Source: Rhabdophis nuchalis (lineage: Eukaryota; Chordata; Lepidosauria; Squamata; Natricidae). Taken from it: 64,000 nucleotides of DNA. The translations under genes and the position numbers were made by a program. Shown piece by piece: positions 10,760 through 22,852 of this stretch. The notes beneath the pieces are model-generated. The model had not been told where the DNA came from, made no database searches, and saw only the letters and a program-made list of their open reading frames with translations. Position 1 is the first letter of the stretch; each line of letters opens with the position of its first letter. Where the stretch lies: positions 326,080,919-326,144,918 of the forward strand of contig CM077643.1 in assembly GCA_039707465.1 (NCBI GenBank), read 5' to 3'.

Positions 10760-11313
10760 CCAGAAATAAAAACCACATTATTATCACTCCCATTCCATAT
10801 ATTTATTTACAACAGTTCTGTACTGTTGAATTCCAGTATAACTGGACCACTCCAATGGTTTACATATAAAAGCAAGCAGACCAACAGCAAATACATTTAA
10901 AACAAAGTAATAATAAAATCCATGGGGCCATTGGGCATCCAATATCAATGTTGACATTTACAAATGAAAAACAATGTGGAATAATACTGTTTTTACCATT
11001 ATTCTGAAAGACAGCAACATGGGTGTCTACTGAATCTCTAGGGGAGGTTATCCAAACCAATCCACTGCCCTAGTTCCAAAGGCCTTTAGCACCTCATACC
11101 AACTAGGAGATGGAGTGCTGTATTTTCCATCAATAGTCATTTCTGCTTAATTTTCATGAAAAGTGCCTTGCGGTAAAATAACATCTGGTTCATAACGTCA
11201 TGAATTACTAAGACCAAAGCCTCCTGCTTCAGCTACAGCACAATTCTGTTCATTTTTTTTAAAGGAGCTGCTAGAGGACTTTCATTTTCTGCTGGGCTCA
11301 AGGTAAAGCCATC
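10760..11313. other. Sequence without recognised genes
   Basis: May include the continuation of the old LINE interrupted by the SINE at 11322-11663, but I cannot follow homology here. Confidence 0.4.
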
Positions 11314-11321
11314 ATATTGAT

Positions 11322-11663
11322 GGTAAAAGGTTCCCCTTACACATATGTGCTAGTCATTCCCGACTCTAGGGGGGCGGTGCTCATCTCCATTTTAAAGCCA
11401 AAGAACCAGTGCTGTCCAAAGACGTCTCCATGGTCATGTGACCATCATGACTGGATGCCAAAGGCACACAGAACACTGTTACCTTCCCACCAAAGGTGGT
11501 TCGTATTTTTCTACTTGCATTTTTACATGCTTTGGAACTGCTAGGTTGGCAGAAACTGGGACAAAGAACGGGAGCTTACTCTGTTACATGGTGCTAGGGA
11601 TTCAAACTGCAAACCTTTCTGATCGACAAGCTGAGTGTCTTAGCCACTGAACAACCCCATCCC
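11322..11663 (-). mobile_element. Sauria-type tRNA-derived SINE
   Basis: On the minus strand the element starts GGGATGGGGTTGTTCAGTGG, then has an A-box-like TGGCTAAGACA and a B-box-like GTTTGAATCCC. The known Sauria SINE body follows (GGTTGGCAGAA reversed, CAAAGGTGG, GACGTCTCCATGGTCATGTG region, CTAGTCATTCCCGACTC region), ending in the GGTAAAAGG tail at about 11322. Direct repeats sharing ATATTGAT flank it at 11314-11321 and 11668-11675. Such SINEs are transcribed by Pol III and copied by a partner LINE. This family is restricted to squamates, which supports the organism call. Confidence 0.88.
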
Positions 11664-11667
11664 AACT

Positions 11668-12095
11668 ATATTGATAGTACCTTCTTTCAAACCCATGGGT
11701 GAGCTTTCCCACCATTTTCACACAGATGTTAAAAAACAGGGAAATGCCAGCTGGGTCCTGTAGCATCCCACAAGGATGTAACCACCTGGTTGACTTTTTC
11801 TCCACCACAAACACCAACTGGAACTCACTAAGAAAGATGCAGAACTACTAAAAAACAGAGGCTCCTCCTGACACTAATACGTGTAGGCATTCCCATCACT
11901 GATAGTATCAATTGCATCTAAATGGATCTGAAAGCTGCATTCCTTCCCTCCAAGTTTCTATGGAGATCAAATGCCAATGCTACCAATGCAATTTTCATTC
12001 CATGTCTGGACCTCAGCCCTGACTGAAAAAGATCGAGATAAAAAGGTAATTTAGAAATTGCTGGTGCCTATCCCACTCAGCTTTTCAAAATGAAG
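11668..12095 (-). pseudogene. Old L2-like LINE reverse-transcriptase remnant, split by the SINE
   Basis: On the minus strand near 12035-11960 a degraded QSG-RxxHGMKIALVAL stretch matches the [17 protein letters not shown] box. At 11815-11670 the segment KSTRWLHPCGMLQDPAGIS, then LFFNICVKMVGK and YYQY matches the [19 protein letters not shown] and YHLYADD boxes of the intact LINE at 54405-57284. Stops and changes are many, so it is an old copy. The SINE entered just at the YxxYADD point. Confidence 0.6.
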
Positions 12096-12099
12096 GTGG

Positions 12100-14836
12100 G
12101 TACATTTGTCTGGCCCTTTGCAAAAGCACATTTAGCCATTACCATGAAGAGACAGTTGCAAATCCACAAGCCCCCACTCATCTGTTGCATTTAAGAGCTT
12201 GCTAACTGTTATGGTGAAGGAATAGAATGCTGGCAGTGTTGTAGTCAGGCATTTTGCCCAATAGCTGTACCCATGGTTGCATATTGCTGAGATAGCTGGA
12301 GTGATGGAGAAAGAGAGGTACAATTACTGCAGAAAGAAACCAGGAGCAGTTTGCCAAAAGAGGGCAATTAAATTCTCTTTACCGCCTTCCATTCCCCACA
12401 AAGGAGAAATAAAAAGAAATTGCTAGCATCCCCCTTTTTCCCAATCCACAAAGCAGTTGCTCAAACAAACAAAACTAGAAGTAAATAGATGTCCCCTATT
12501 GAAGATAGGCAAGAATCTTTCCAGCTTTATATTCACACCCTTGGCCTTGGCTGTTAGGTGAGGGAGCATAGTTGCAAGGAGTTGCAAAATCAAAATATTC
12601 AAGTTCATTTTAAAATGGAATCCAGAGGATAAAACGCAATTTCTGTTCAAATGCGGAGGGGGGGAAAATAAGCAGACAGGGTTGCATTAGGAGCTCTCCG
12701 AAGCTGAATACATTTCTGAATGCCTTTGTTGGCGGATGATGTATCCCATTTTCAAGGAGACTGGCACAGTCACCCCTGTGTGAATTTACAACAGGAAACC
12801 AAATTACTGGGAACAATGAACTGAAGCTTTTTGCTTTCCTCACCTCTGAAGCAGATAAGAATTCCTGCTTTGATGTCCTGCTGATAACACTTAAATTGGC
12901 AAGCCTGTTTCTGAAATTCAGTTTCCCCCCCCCCCCCTATTGTGTCAAGAGTTTCAGGTCTCACCCTATTCTTGTACTGCCTTCCTTGCATCTTTTTTGG
13001 GAAATCATTTTTTCCCCTTTACTATCTTCTCTTGCTTGGTTATTGGATACCATGTAGCATTTATTTATTTACGATTTAAAAATATTTTTTATTTATACTA
13101 AGTTTTGCCATTGTTTTTGTGCTAATTCTCCTACTAAATCTGCCACAGTATATAATTTATCATGCTTCTCCCGAACATACTGATATCATCTTGGTATCAT
13201 TCAAAGTAAAATATTATATATGGGTTTCTGAGATTTCAAAGCAGCTGCCAACACAGTTTCAAGTGTCTTTTCACAGCTATAAAAGTAATATGCATTTGAG
13301 GTTTATATATAAGCAGAGTCATTTTATTTGTCCCACTCATGTCATCCCTGTATGTCCCATAGGAAACAAATACACCCTCCCCAATCAGAAAAACACGTTT
13401 GTCTTTGTGCACGGAAAAATTTTGTTTTGATGAGTGTGTGTGTGTGTGTGTAAGAGAGAGGGGGAGGGAGAGAGGAGAGAGGGACAATATACCTGAGTGC
13501 TGTGCCTTGTATTAAATTCCATCTTTATGTGATGCAAATTGGAATTGACAACACCCTGCTTTGTGGAAGCTGCTTCCATGCCAATATTTCTCACTTTGTT
13601 TTCTTATAGTTATGAGATTAATTATTTAATGAGCGTAATTCTTTGGAAAAGAGCCCTTTAATTATTAACAGTCAAATGCTATCTTGGGTAAGTGTCGCAT
13701 GGCACATTCACGTATATACATCTCTCAGCCATTTTGAAACAAATGCTTTTGGGTGTCCTTGTTTAAATAGCCAAGAGCAATTCATAAACTTGCAAACCCT
13801 TGCCCAACAATCAGCAGGTTCTGAATATCATTTTTTTAAAAAAAAATCTTACTCCCCTTCTGTTATGAAACATAGATTTTGATAGGCAGCCAATTTTTTA
13901 CATAGTGCTGTGGAAACAGAGGCATGGCTGCCTTGTGTAAGCCAAGCTTCTTGTTACATAAACCTTTCGTAGCAACTAAAATTGATCATTACCTACCTAC
14001 ATTCATTCACACATGCATACATAATCTCTCACACCCACAAAATAAGCACTGGATTTCTCCAGTGACTGGAAACATTAAAAAAATGCAGCAAAAACAATAA
14101 TAAATGACTGAATCAGTCCTGTTTTCCAGGAAAACCAATAAAGGCAAAGAAGGAAAGCAAAATGCTGCATTTGCATGCAACGTTCAGCACAGGACTATAA
14201 ATTAGATGCTTTTATGCTCAGAAATAAATCTATACAAAGTGTGTGTGTGTGTGTTTCACTCATTTAAAGAAGTGATTTTAAATGTCCTGCGACTGCAGGG
14301 CATTTCTAGCACATAAAAACAGATCCCTTTCTCCTGGCCTCTCCCTCTGCTGCTTGTAGTGCCCTGATAAAAGGAAGTAAACATCACAGCAGGAAATATG
14401 CGCCAAAATGAAACAAACATGAAAATGGCAAGGAAAGGGAGATTTAAATGCTGCCAAAAAACAAAAAAGAAATCCCCCTCCAAAATAAAATGTTACATTC
14501 ACACATGGACACTCACAAACAAAAATACTTTGTTTTATATACTTATAACCTGCATTCTATTTATACCTATTGATAGATGTGATTTTTTTTCTTTTTTAAG
14601 AAGAGGGAAGAATGAATATTTATTGCCAAAAGAAAAGGTTCTGGCAGTTGGAGTAGAGGCTCATTTTTCTCCTCCCACAGAGACCCACTGTGCCTTGCAG
14701 GGAGCGAAAAAAATCCTCCTAAATAAAACTGTTTGATCAATAGGCTGCTTAAGGTCAGGCAAGCTTGCAGCAATTCCATCGGTGTTGCCAAATCTCCATG
14801 GAGGGGAACTTCAGCCTATGCCATGTTTTTATCCCT
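12100..14836. other. Long stretch without recognised genes
   Basis: Unique-looking DNA with a C homopolymer at about 12926-12937, a (GT)n/(GA)n tract at 13433-13481 and (GT)n at 14239-14254. Frames of 60-112 codons show no known domain. Confidence 0.55.
13433..13481. repeat. (GT)n followed by (GA)-rich tract
   Basis: About nine GT units, then an imperfect agag/ggag run. Confidence 0.9.
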
Positions 14837-14900
14837 TTCTTTCTCTTCCTTCCTTCCTTCCTTCCTTCCTCTCTCCCTCCCTCCCTCTCTCTTTCTTTAC
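14837..14900. repeat. (TTCC)n/(CTCC)n pyrimidine tract
   Basis: Pure pyrimidine strand of cttc, ttcc and ctcc units, about 64 bases. Confidence 0.9.
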
Positions 14901-14904
14901 CATA

Positions 14905-15765
14905 AAACATAAAACAAATACCAAAGTCCCTGTCTTCCTAAGGAATAGTGTTCTTTCAAAACATGGACACATCCTGCTCTGCAAAGAAAATCAATCATAG
15001 GATTAGGTTTTATTGACAGCCTTTGTACACTGCAGATGAAATTCGCATTCCTTCCTTCTCACTGAATGGTGGGCGGGGGAATGGGGTGTCCTCTTATGAG
15101 CATGACTTGCAAAAAAAAATATATTTCCCTCAGCCGGCTTGCGCCTCTGGCCTCTTGACTAATTTGTGTCACTCTGAAGCTGATGAAATCAAAACATGCA
15201 TCTGGCCATAGGTTTTCCATATTGATTAGCTTCTGGAGAAAGAGGAACCACAAATGAATCAGAAGCAGTTAAGCGTAGAAAGGACAAACGCTGGCATGTC
15301 TCATTTTCTCTTTCAAATCAGCAATGCTGTTGTAATGATACACCCTGAAAGAAAATCGATAAGGAAGAAGACCCGCATCCTCCTGCTAATTTCATTTCAG
15401 CAGACATCGGGAGCAGACCTTGAACATGAAAAAATAAATAAAAGGAAAGTAGATTACGTAAAGAAAAGGAGCAATTATCTTTTGAATACTGCACGAAGGG
15501 ACTATACCTTCTCTTAGACTATAAACAGAAGATAACCGAAGTAGGGCACTTAACCCTGTGGAGAAATAAGGAAAAGGTAGAAATTAATATGTAAAAAGGA
15601 AAGGCAAGTATTATGTCATTGAGGACTGCCACTCAATTGCGACATACAGAACAGAATATGTGGGTCAAGGCTCGTTTCTCCTTATCACAACTTGGGAATA
15701 CTCTGTGCTTTGGTCTTGGTGGATACATTTGCAGCCTTTGAAAGTAGGACGCTGGTGTACAACAC
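14905..15765. other. Sequence without recognised genes
   Basis: No domain, RNA or repeat signature was recognised. Confidence 0.5.
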
Positions 15766-15776
15766 ATGGGATGGCA

Positions 15777-16004
15777 CAGTGGTGGGATTCAAATATTTTT
15801 ACTACTGGTTCTGTGGGTGTGGCTTGGTGGGTGTGGCAGGGGAAGGAGAATCTCCATTCCTTCCCAATCAGCTGGGACTCGGGAGGCAGAGAACAGATGA
15901 GGGCGGGGCCAGTCAGAGCTGGTATTTACCCGTTCTCTGAACTACTCAAAATTTCCACTACCGGTTCTCCAGAACTGGTCAGAACCTGCTGAACTCCACC
16001 TCTG
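15777..16004. mobile_element. hAT-type MITE, family B
   Basis: Begins CAGTGGTGGGATTCAAA and ends GAACTCCACCTCTG. Flanks are GGATGGCA (15769-15776) and GGATGACA (16005-16012), 7 of 8 bases alike. The interior shares GGTGTGGCTTGGTGGGTGTGG and the ACCGGTTCTCC region with the copies at 50387 and 57947. Non-coding. Confidence 0.85.
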
Positions 16005-16263
16005 GGATGACACAGCAAGGATGACTACTCCCTGAAGTCACACATCTGCTCGCATCTTGCTCAACAAAATGCCCTGACCTTTGGCAGGCCACAATGCAAC
16101 AAAAGGTTACAAATATCAGGGAATGATATATTCCAGCCACACATACATCTGAACATTAGGTGCAGTCTTCCCCAACCTGATGAATCCCAGGTAGATTGCG
16201 GAGCTACGCAGCTAAAGAGTAAAGTCTATGCAATGTGAGTAGCTGCTTATTAAACCTCTACAA

Positions 16264-16396
16264 CAGAGGTTCCCAAACATGGCAACTTTAAGACTTGTGG
16301 ACTTCAACTCCCAGAATTCTCCAGCCAGCAGCTGGCTGGAGAATTCTGGGAGTTGAAGTCCACAAGTCTTAAAGTTGCCATGTTTGGGAACCTCTG
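16264..16396. mobile_element. Palindromic hAT-type MITE, family A
   Basis: The ends are CAGAGGTTCCCAAACATGG and its reverse complement, with the family motif ACTTCAACTCCCAGAATTC in both halves. Flanking 8-mers CTCTACAA and CTCTGCAG match at 6 of 8 positions. Confidence 0.87.
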
Positions 16397-16404
16397 CTCT
16401 GCAG

Positions 16405-17575
16405 CAAAGTTCTGCTTTTGGCATATGCATCAGAAGGGGCCAATTGCCCTCTAAACTAAACCTTGTTGCCTGAAATTTCTTCCAAATGGATTGCTTTTTT
16501 TTTACCTGACACATGCCCAACATCCTCATCTTTTCTCAGTTGTGGAATTGCAGATAGCCCTGCTCTTTTAATTCTGGCATAATATTTGCCCCAACCGCTC
16601 TAATACATTTACCAGGGTCTTGATCTGCAAAAAATAAACACATGAAGATTTTCAGAAAAGAAATACATTCCCCCCCCCTCCCTAGTAATTACTGCCTAGA
16701 ATCAATGGCAGGGGGAAGTTGATAACTGTAACCCTTGACATTTGGCTCATGTTGCACCCCTCTGTGCAATCCTCCTGCTTCCTGACTCTCTGCAAACAAT
16801 GAAATAAAAATTCGCAGCTCTCTACTGAACATTAGATCAATGCCATGGCCCTGCCTGCTCCGAAATACAAAGTGATTCATTAATCTCAAGGCTAGTTTGT
16901 GAATCTGAGGGAGGGGGAAAGAAGAGAAAATGAAGAAGATAAAAGATCAGCAGGAAATGTTCTTCTCTTTCTCAAAAATGCAGGCATTCACTGCATGTTT
17001 GTTCCTGACTCATACAAAGAGAAGCCAAGAAAAACTTAAGGAAGAGGGATGCTTTCTTAAAGAATGTGCTTGTCCAAGCTTTACATTTCCTTTCAACAAC
17101 AGTAGCCTTACCCTCGTTTCATCCACATCCCCTCTCAAGAACGTACAAGGAATTGGGACCGCATCAGCTTGCAAGCACAGCTGTGCGTGGGTATGTGGGC
17201 CATACAAAAAGGCCCATGATAAAAGTATTCTCACATGCGCAAAGCCCAAGGGAAACCTGTTAAAACCTGGCAGAGCCCGTTCTCCCTCCTCCCTGCCTAC
17301 AAACGTTGCTACCATACTTTTTATGCAAACATCACCTGACGGTGCCCAAGGGGCCAAAATAGCCAGGAGCTGTTCTATGCCACTACTTCAGGGGCAGATG
17401 TGCACCCAGAGAGTGCTGGGTGTGCCGATTTGTTTACCTCAGGCCAGAAGTTGGCTCTTTAAATCTGGACCAAAGCCGAGATGATTCCTTTGTCGAGTTT
17501 CACCAGAAAGCATGCAGCGAGGCAGTTGGAAACCTTTGTTCTTCTGGGACTGATTGCAGATTGCTGAGGAAAATG
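16405..17575. other. Sequence without recognised genes
   Basis: A 184-codon plus-strand frame at 16930-17484 is among the longer ones outside known elements. It shows no domain and has mixed composition. I treat it as chance. Confidence 0.5.
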
Positions 17576-17576
17576 A

Positions 17577-17615
17577 GTTTTGTGTGTGTCTGTGTGTCTC
17601 TGTATGTGTGTAGAT

Positions 17616-17697
<82 letters not shown>
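17577..17697. repeat. (GT)-rich stretch and long (GATA)n microsatellite
   Basis: A GT/TCTG-rich lead (17577-17612), then about 20 GATA units to 17697. GATA arrays of this kind are the core of the Bkm repeats known from snakes. Confidence 0.93.
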
Positions 17698-17699
17698 GT

Positions 17700-18262
17700 G
17701 TATACTCAAACACACCAGTCCTTCCTTGCATAGGTATACAAATGTCTCATTCCCATTCGATTCCCCCCTTTATTTGGCACCTGGGGGCTTTCTCCAAGTT
17801 TTCCATTAGCTGAGAGGAAATAAGCTAAAATACTAAAGGGTTTGGAGGAGGAGGAGGAGGGGATGTCAAAGAGTGTAAAGGGAGCCAGAGTCACTCTGCT
17901 GGCAAATGAATGCAGCAGAGATGATGTCATTGGAACAGTTGGTGGAGAAAAGAGAAAAACAAGTCTGTGTGTGCTAATCCTGTTTGCTGCCCTAAAGGGA
18001 ATGGAAAGCAGCCAAGGCAAGGAGTTCTGGGAAACCATATAAGGGTGCCAAACAAGCTTTGCCGCCAACATTAGGAACTGACATCTTTGTTCTTTGTAAC
18101 TTGGCTGGCGGCCAGAGGCCTCATTTCAGCTCTGCAGCCTGATTACACTGGATGCCTGCCAGCTGATTGCTCTGAGTTCCTTTTCTTCTTCGGGAGCTTT
18201 TTTGCCAAACATGCGGCAGTTACCATGGCACTGGGAAGGAAAGTTTAAAATTATATCTAACA
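17700..18262. other. Sequence without recognised genes
   Basis: GC is slightly higher than around it, with a short (GGA)n run near 17844-17858. No gene is supported. Confidence 0.5.
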
Positions 18263-18265
18263 TGT

Positions 18266-18298
<33 letters not shown>
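18266..18298. repeat. (CA)n microsatellite
   Basis: About 16 CA units. Confidence 0.93.
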
Positions 18299-18299
<1 letters not shown>

Positions 18300-18301
<2 letters not shown>

Positions 18302-19395
18302 GAAGGCAGCCAGAGAGTTTGCATCCACTGGGGTGGTTTTATACAGATGTGCTCTTTTTCCTTGTTAGCTACACAATTTAGAGATTTATCCCAAAAACAC
18401 ATCCATGGCATTTGAGCAGAAAAAGGGAGGAGAGGAGATAGGCATGGATGTGTGCACACCATCACATCAAAGGGCTGCTGCAACAAACAACTTCCTTTTC
18501 AGCTAAATTAATTTGAAACAACGGGGTCTCCAGTTAAAAGCTAACGTCTAGCTTTTCTGAAACAGTTAAGAGATGAAGGAGTTATTTTTAAAATTGCCGT
18601 GGAAGGTTGTTTAGGAAAGGGAGCAAAGAGATATGATTGTGAGAAATAATACTATATGCCTGTGAACTTGCATAAGGCAACAACATTGCCTTATGATTTA
18701 TGAGGGGGATAGGATTGACACATTCATAACAAATACTTTGATTAACTAGGAAAGGGCTGCCAGAACCTGAATGGCCAATTTTATTTCTCACATAATAGGG
18801 AGAGGTGTGGTCCACCTCTGCTTCCTTCCTTTCTCCTACCCAGAAAAAAAAAACATACCATAGTTTTAATTTTTGAATAGGAAAAGTTCTTTGCTCAGGG
18901 ATTTCAAATTGAGCCTGCAGCTATTTTTAACCAGCTATATTTTTCACCAGTTTAGAAAGTAGATCATCTGGGAGGCAGTAGAAATCTCGGAAAAAAAACA
19001 TTTCTCAAAGTGCATTCAATCATCATGTTTCTGCAGTCAAGGTTATTTGGATCATTTTTGCCTCTTGCAAGATCCAATTTTCTTGAAATTCAATACCAGC
19101 CCAATGGAATCCCTGCCCTCTTTCTGCCTTGCCTTTCAATGTGGGCATTAATTGCATAGCATTATTTCTCCACACACCATATATGCACATCTCAGATATA
19201 AAGTATGCAAGGAATTATTGCTGGGGAAGAGAAAGATGTGGCCCATAATAATAATGGCCATGAGGATGCATTTCAAATGAGACATTAAATCCTCTTGATT
19301 TTCAACAGAAAATTTAAGTGTGCATCTTGTCCCGCAACATCAGTGGGAAGCACAAAGATGCATTGTGTAGGGTGTAATAATGATGTAATAAATTA
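18300..19395. other. Sequence without recognised genes
   Basis: AT-rich. Nothing supported. Confidence 0.5.
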
Positions 19396-19399
19396 TTCC

Positions 19400-19850
19400 C
19401 ACTCCCGACTGCTGGGGCTGGTCCAGAAAGATACCATGGTCAATGGTATTGAAATCCATCCAGAGAGCCACCTCCTTCCAAAGCCCTCCAAAGGTTATCA
19501 GGAAGCATAACCAATGTGGTCTCACCGCTATTGGCTGGCCTGGACCTGGACTGATACATGTTGCATCATACACTGCACTCAGGAACTGCCTTCCCTTTCT
19601 GGACAGAAATTATCCAATGTGTCTGGGTCCAGAGATGACCTCTTGAACAGGCGTCACAGCACTGCTCCTTCAAAATGAATGGTACCATCCCCTCCCACAC
19701 CGAGGCATTCATTGCACCACTCAGCTCCAACCACATGACATCTCCTGAGAGGCCTTGGCTAACCAGGAGAGGCATGGGTCAAGCACACAGGTGGCTGAGT
19801 TCACAACCATGAGGACTCTATCCACTTCTTCACAATGAACCAACACAAAC
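19400..19850 (-). pseudogene. Old L2-like LINE reverse-transcriptase remnant
   Basis: On the minus strand near 19800-19690 the stretch MPLLVSQGLSGDV, then MNASVWEGMVPFILKE, resembles the boxes [11 protein letters not shown] and [16 protein letters not shown] of the intact LINE. Near 19470-19430 FNTIDHGIFL matches its [10 protein letters not shown] box. Many frameshifts and stops are present. Confidence 0.6.
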
Positions 19851-19859
19851 TCTTCTCAG

Positions 19860-20638
19860 ATAACAGGACTCAGACAGGTCTCTGAAGAACTACACTCTTG
19901 AAATTGCAAAACTAGAATAAAATAACTTTTAACGCATACATTTGCAAATCAGTTTTACAATATCTATTTAGAAATCATATTACAGTGATTTGCAGTGATT
20001 TCACCCTCCTTTTAAAAAATAAAAAATAAACAGATACGGAATAAGTTCTTTTGCAGAGCTTTGGCTTCAAATTAATACTTGGTCCAGAATGGAATTGTGA
20101 ACTAGTTTATTGCTGAAAGCCTTACCTGGGCCCCATACTATTGTTCTCCCCAAAAGTGCAGGGGCAATTAATAGAAAACATTTATTCTAACGAACAGCCA
20201 GCCATTTTTAAAGAAGCCCGAGCACAACAAGGATGAAAATACTGGGAAGATTTAGACAGATTTCAGTTCTCTGTCTGTAAAACACAGTCCTGACCCCACA
20301 CACCCACAACAGGTCATTTGACTTCATTTCCAAAGTAATGCGTACCAAACTGTAACAGATTTTGCATATCTTATGGACAGTGTCAGAATGATGTAAATTG
20401 CTTCTTCATTGGTATAAATAATAACAACTTAAGCCCAGGCACTGAAGGCAATATTGTGAAAACCAGGCAGAAATTCTGTGCTAACAACATGCTATGCTAA
20501 AATGCAAATAGGCATGTGGCCTTAGAGATGAAGTAGCAGAAATGCTCAAGAGGGATCAATAAAATAAAGCAAAAGTGGTAATATTGCTAATAATAATATA
20601 ATTTCAGTGGTTACCAGATTTCAAACAAACTCACTGCA
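19860..20638. other. Sequence without recognised genes
   Basis: AT-rich unique sequence. Nothing supported. Confidence 0.5.
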
Positions 20639-20639
20639 A

Positions 20640-21120
20640 TGTGAGATTGGAAAGGGGGTCGACTTCTCCAAAGCACTCGAGGTACAAGAAGCAAGGGGTG
20701 GAAATTGATTAAGGAGAGATCCAATCTGGAACTAAGGAGAAATTTCCTGACAGTGAGAACAATAAATCATTGGAACAGCTTGCATCTCAGAGTTTTGGGT
20801 GCTGCATCACGGCATCAAAAATAGGCTGGATAACTGTTTGCTCAGGATGGTATAAAGGTGTCCTGCTTTGGGCAGGGAGTTGGACTAAAACAGTGGTCCC
20901 CAACCTTTCTGGCTTGGCGGCTTGGCATGGGGGGGGGGATAGTTCCCTCAGAACGGCAGGCGCATGCACAGCTCCATTTGCGCAAGAAGAGCTGTGCGCA
21001 CATGCACACTCACCTGCTACTTACATGGGCCCATTTTGAATGGGTTACAGTCCAGTAGTGGGCCGCCACCTGGGGATTGGGGACCCCTGGACAAGAAGAT
21101 CTGCAGGTCCCTATGATCCG
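20640..21120 (+). pseudogene. CR1 LINE 3' tail, split by a hAT element
   Basis: The plus strand carries the CR1 end: 'gaagcaaggggtggaa', 'aggagaaatttcctgacagt' and 'ggcagggagttggacta', then after the insertion 'agatctgcaggtccctatgat'. The same order is seen at 47765-48284. The coding part is broken by stops. The element at 20891-21089 lies within the GGACTAGA-GATCT box. Confidence 0.82.
20891..21089. mobile_element. hAT-type non-autonomous element, family C (short form)
   Basis: Begins CAGTGGTCCCCAACC and ends GGGGACCCCTG. Flanking 8-mers GACTAAAA and GACAAGAA differ at two sites, both consistent with an original GACTAGAA in the CR1 tail. The interior has the same 'gcgcatgcacagctccattt' block as 2850-3266. 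Confidence 0.85.
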
Positions 21121-21124
21121 GTGT

Positions 21125-22635
21125 TTTAGGTTCTACTGATTATTATGGCGAGTGGGGGGGGGGGGAGAGGAGAAAGGATGGAAGAGCATTAAAGTGGAAT
21201 TCCAAAATATGTTTTTAACCCTGAACTCTGCTGAACAGAAAGTAGGCAGATGTACAGAAAAGTGGGCAGTTTGGTGCCCTTAATGTTTATGCAGAAGAAG
21301 CAAACATTGGCAGGTGTTATTTGTCATGTCCTAATATTGCAAGAGTAAGAAAGCCTGCACCTGCCATAATCCCCTCTTCTCTCTGACTGTTAAACACAGG
21401 AACATTTATTTATTTTTTGCACTAGGTCACCATCTTAACTACTCCGGCATAATCACTGAAGGACATTTGAGCTCCATTTCCTCTTGTGGAAAGAGGGGAA
21501 AGAGGGTTGCGCAATAGGTCCTTGCCCACAGCAGGAAACGAATGCAGTCTTCCAGGTTCTTAGGGCCACATCGTTTCCCTCCTAGGCTGCTCCTGGCTGT
21601 TTCTGAAGCTGACTTTAAAAACCCAATCCCATGCTTTGGCAACGGGTTGGGACTCGCTTGGACTATGGCCACCAAAGATTTCGACTGCATGTTCCCCTGC
21701 TCCTTGCCCTTCCCATCTGCACAGGGAACATGATCCCCGCTGGCTGGCCTCCGCGCTTGCTTTTTCCTTTTAGGGATTGTTCCATCCTCCCTTGTCCCCA
21801 TCCTTTTCCTTTGCTTTCCCAGAAGTGTGTACACATGGATGCCTTCCCACCCTCTTCTTACACTGACAATAATGCAACCCCCTTTTTGTCGTCGTCCCCT
21901 TCCTTTTATTGTACCATCGTTGCTTTGATGCTGTAATGATTAAAGCGAAGGGAACAGGTTGCTGCTTTGTTCTTTTGTTCCAGAAGGTCTGTGGACACTT
22001 TGTAGCGAGGTTCAAGCTTCACAGAAGCAAAGAGCCTTTTGTTAAACTTTGTACTTGCGTTGCAGCTTGAAGATTTAGTTGCAGTGCATGTTTCAACTTT
22101 AAGTTGAGGATAAGAGAGACAAGAGAATCTTTGAATTTCTGGGGGGCAAGAGAGGGGGAAGAAGAGGAGCATGCTCCATTCAGCCTGAGCCAAAACTGAA
22201 ATAATAACTATTAGGGGATGTAAAGAGCAATGGGGGCATGGGAAATGGGCATAGAAAGACACAGGGTGAGTGACACGGATGCTTATGAAAAGTTGGGGGC
22301 GTCAAAAACAGTAAAGATGTATCTGTCCAGAATTGCCTGTAGAGAGAGGAGTAAAAAAAAAAAAATCAACATGGCAGCCAAAACCGTGCAATTAGAGCCC
22401 CACCATTTCTGTACGTTCATTGCCACTCATGCAAAAAAAAGGGGTGGGCCTTTGGTTGTGGCTACTGTCTGTGCTTTTTTGATCCATCTCTCCATAGACA
22501 CCCTTGGCAAGAAAAGTTCATTGACTTAATGGGCCATCGTTAGATCAGGCTCAAAAGAGTGAAAATAGGTAGGAGGTAGAAATGGTAGCAAACAGGAAAC
22601 CAGCAGCCCAAGAAGAAGTGGCTGCACAGAGTGGT
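21125..22635. other. Sequence without recognised genes
   Basis: Contains a G homopolymer at about 21154-21165 and A runs. Frames of up to 131 codons show no domain. Confidence 0.5.
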
Positions 22636-22637
22636 GC

Positions 22638-22735
22638 CTATTTATTTATTAATTAATTTAATTTGTATACTGCCCTCTCTCCCGTTTGGGACGGGAGAGG
22701 ACGCCCTCTCTCCCGTTTGGGACTCAGGCCTATCC
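22638..22735 (-). mobile_element. Very short L2-like LINE 3' end
   Basis: A tail of TTTATTAATT-type repeats is followed by the 'gtatactgccctctctcccg' box of this LINE family. The box is duplicated in tandem at 22683-22732. Confidence 0.65.
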
Positions 22736-22852
22736 AGAGGAGGGAAGAGAATATGCCAGGCATTGTAGCCAATGCCGCTAAATGAGAGGAAGCACTTCAG
22801 ACCCCGACCTGGCAGAGTTTAAGTTGACTCCTAAAAATGTCAGAAAGCAGTA

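Noticed and set aside
16930..17484. 184-codon plus-strand frame
   Set aside because: No domain, no codon or context support, and an overlapping 115-codon frame on the other strand. It looks like chance.
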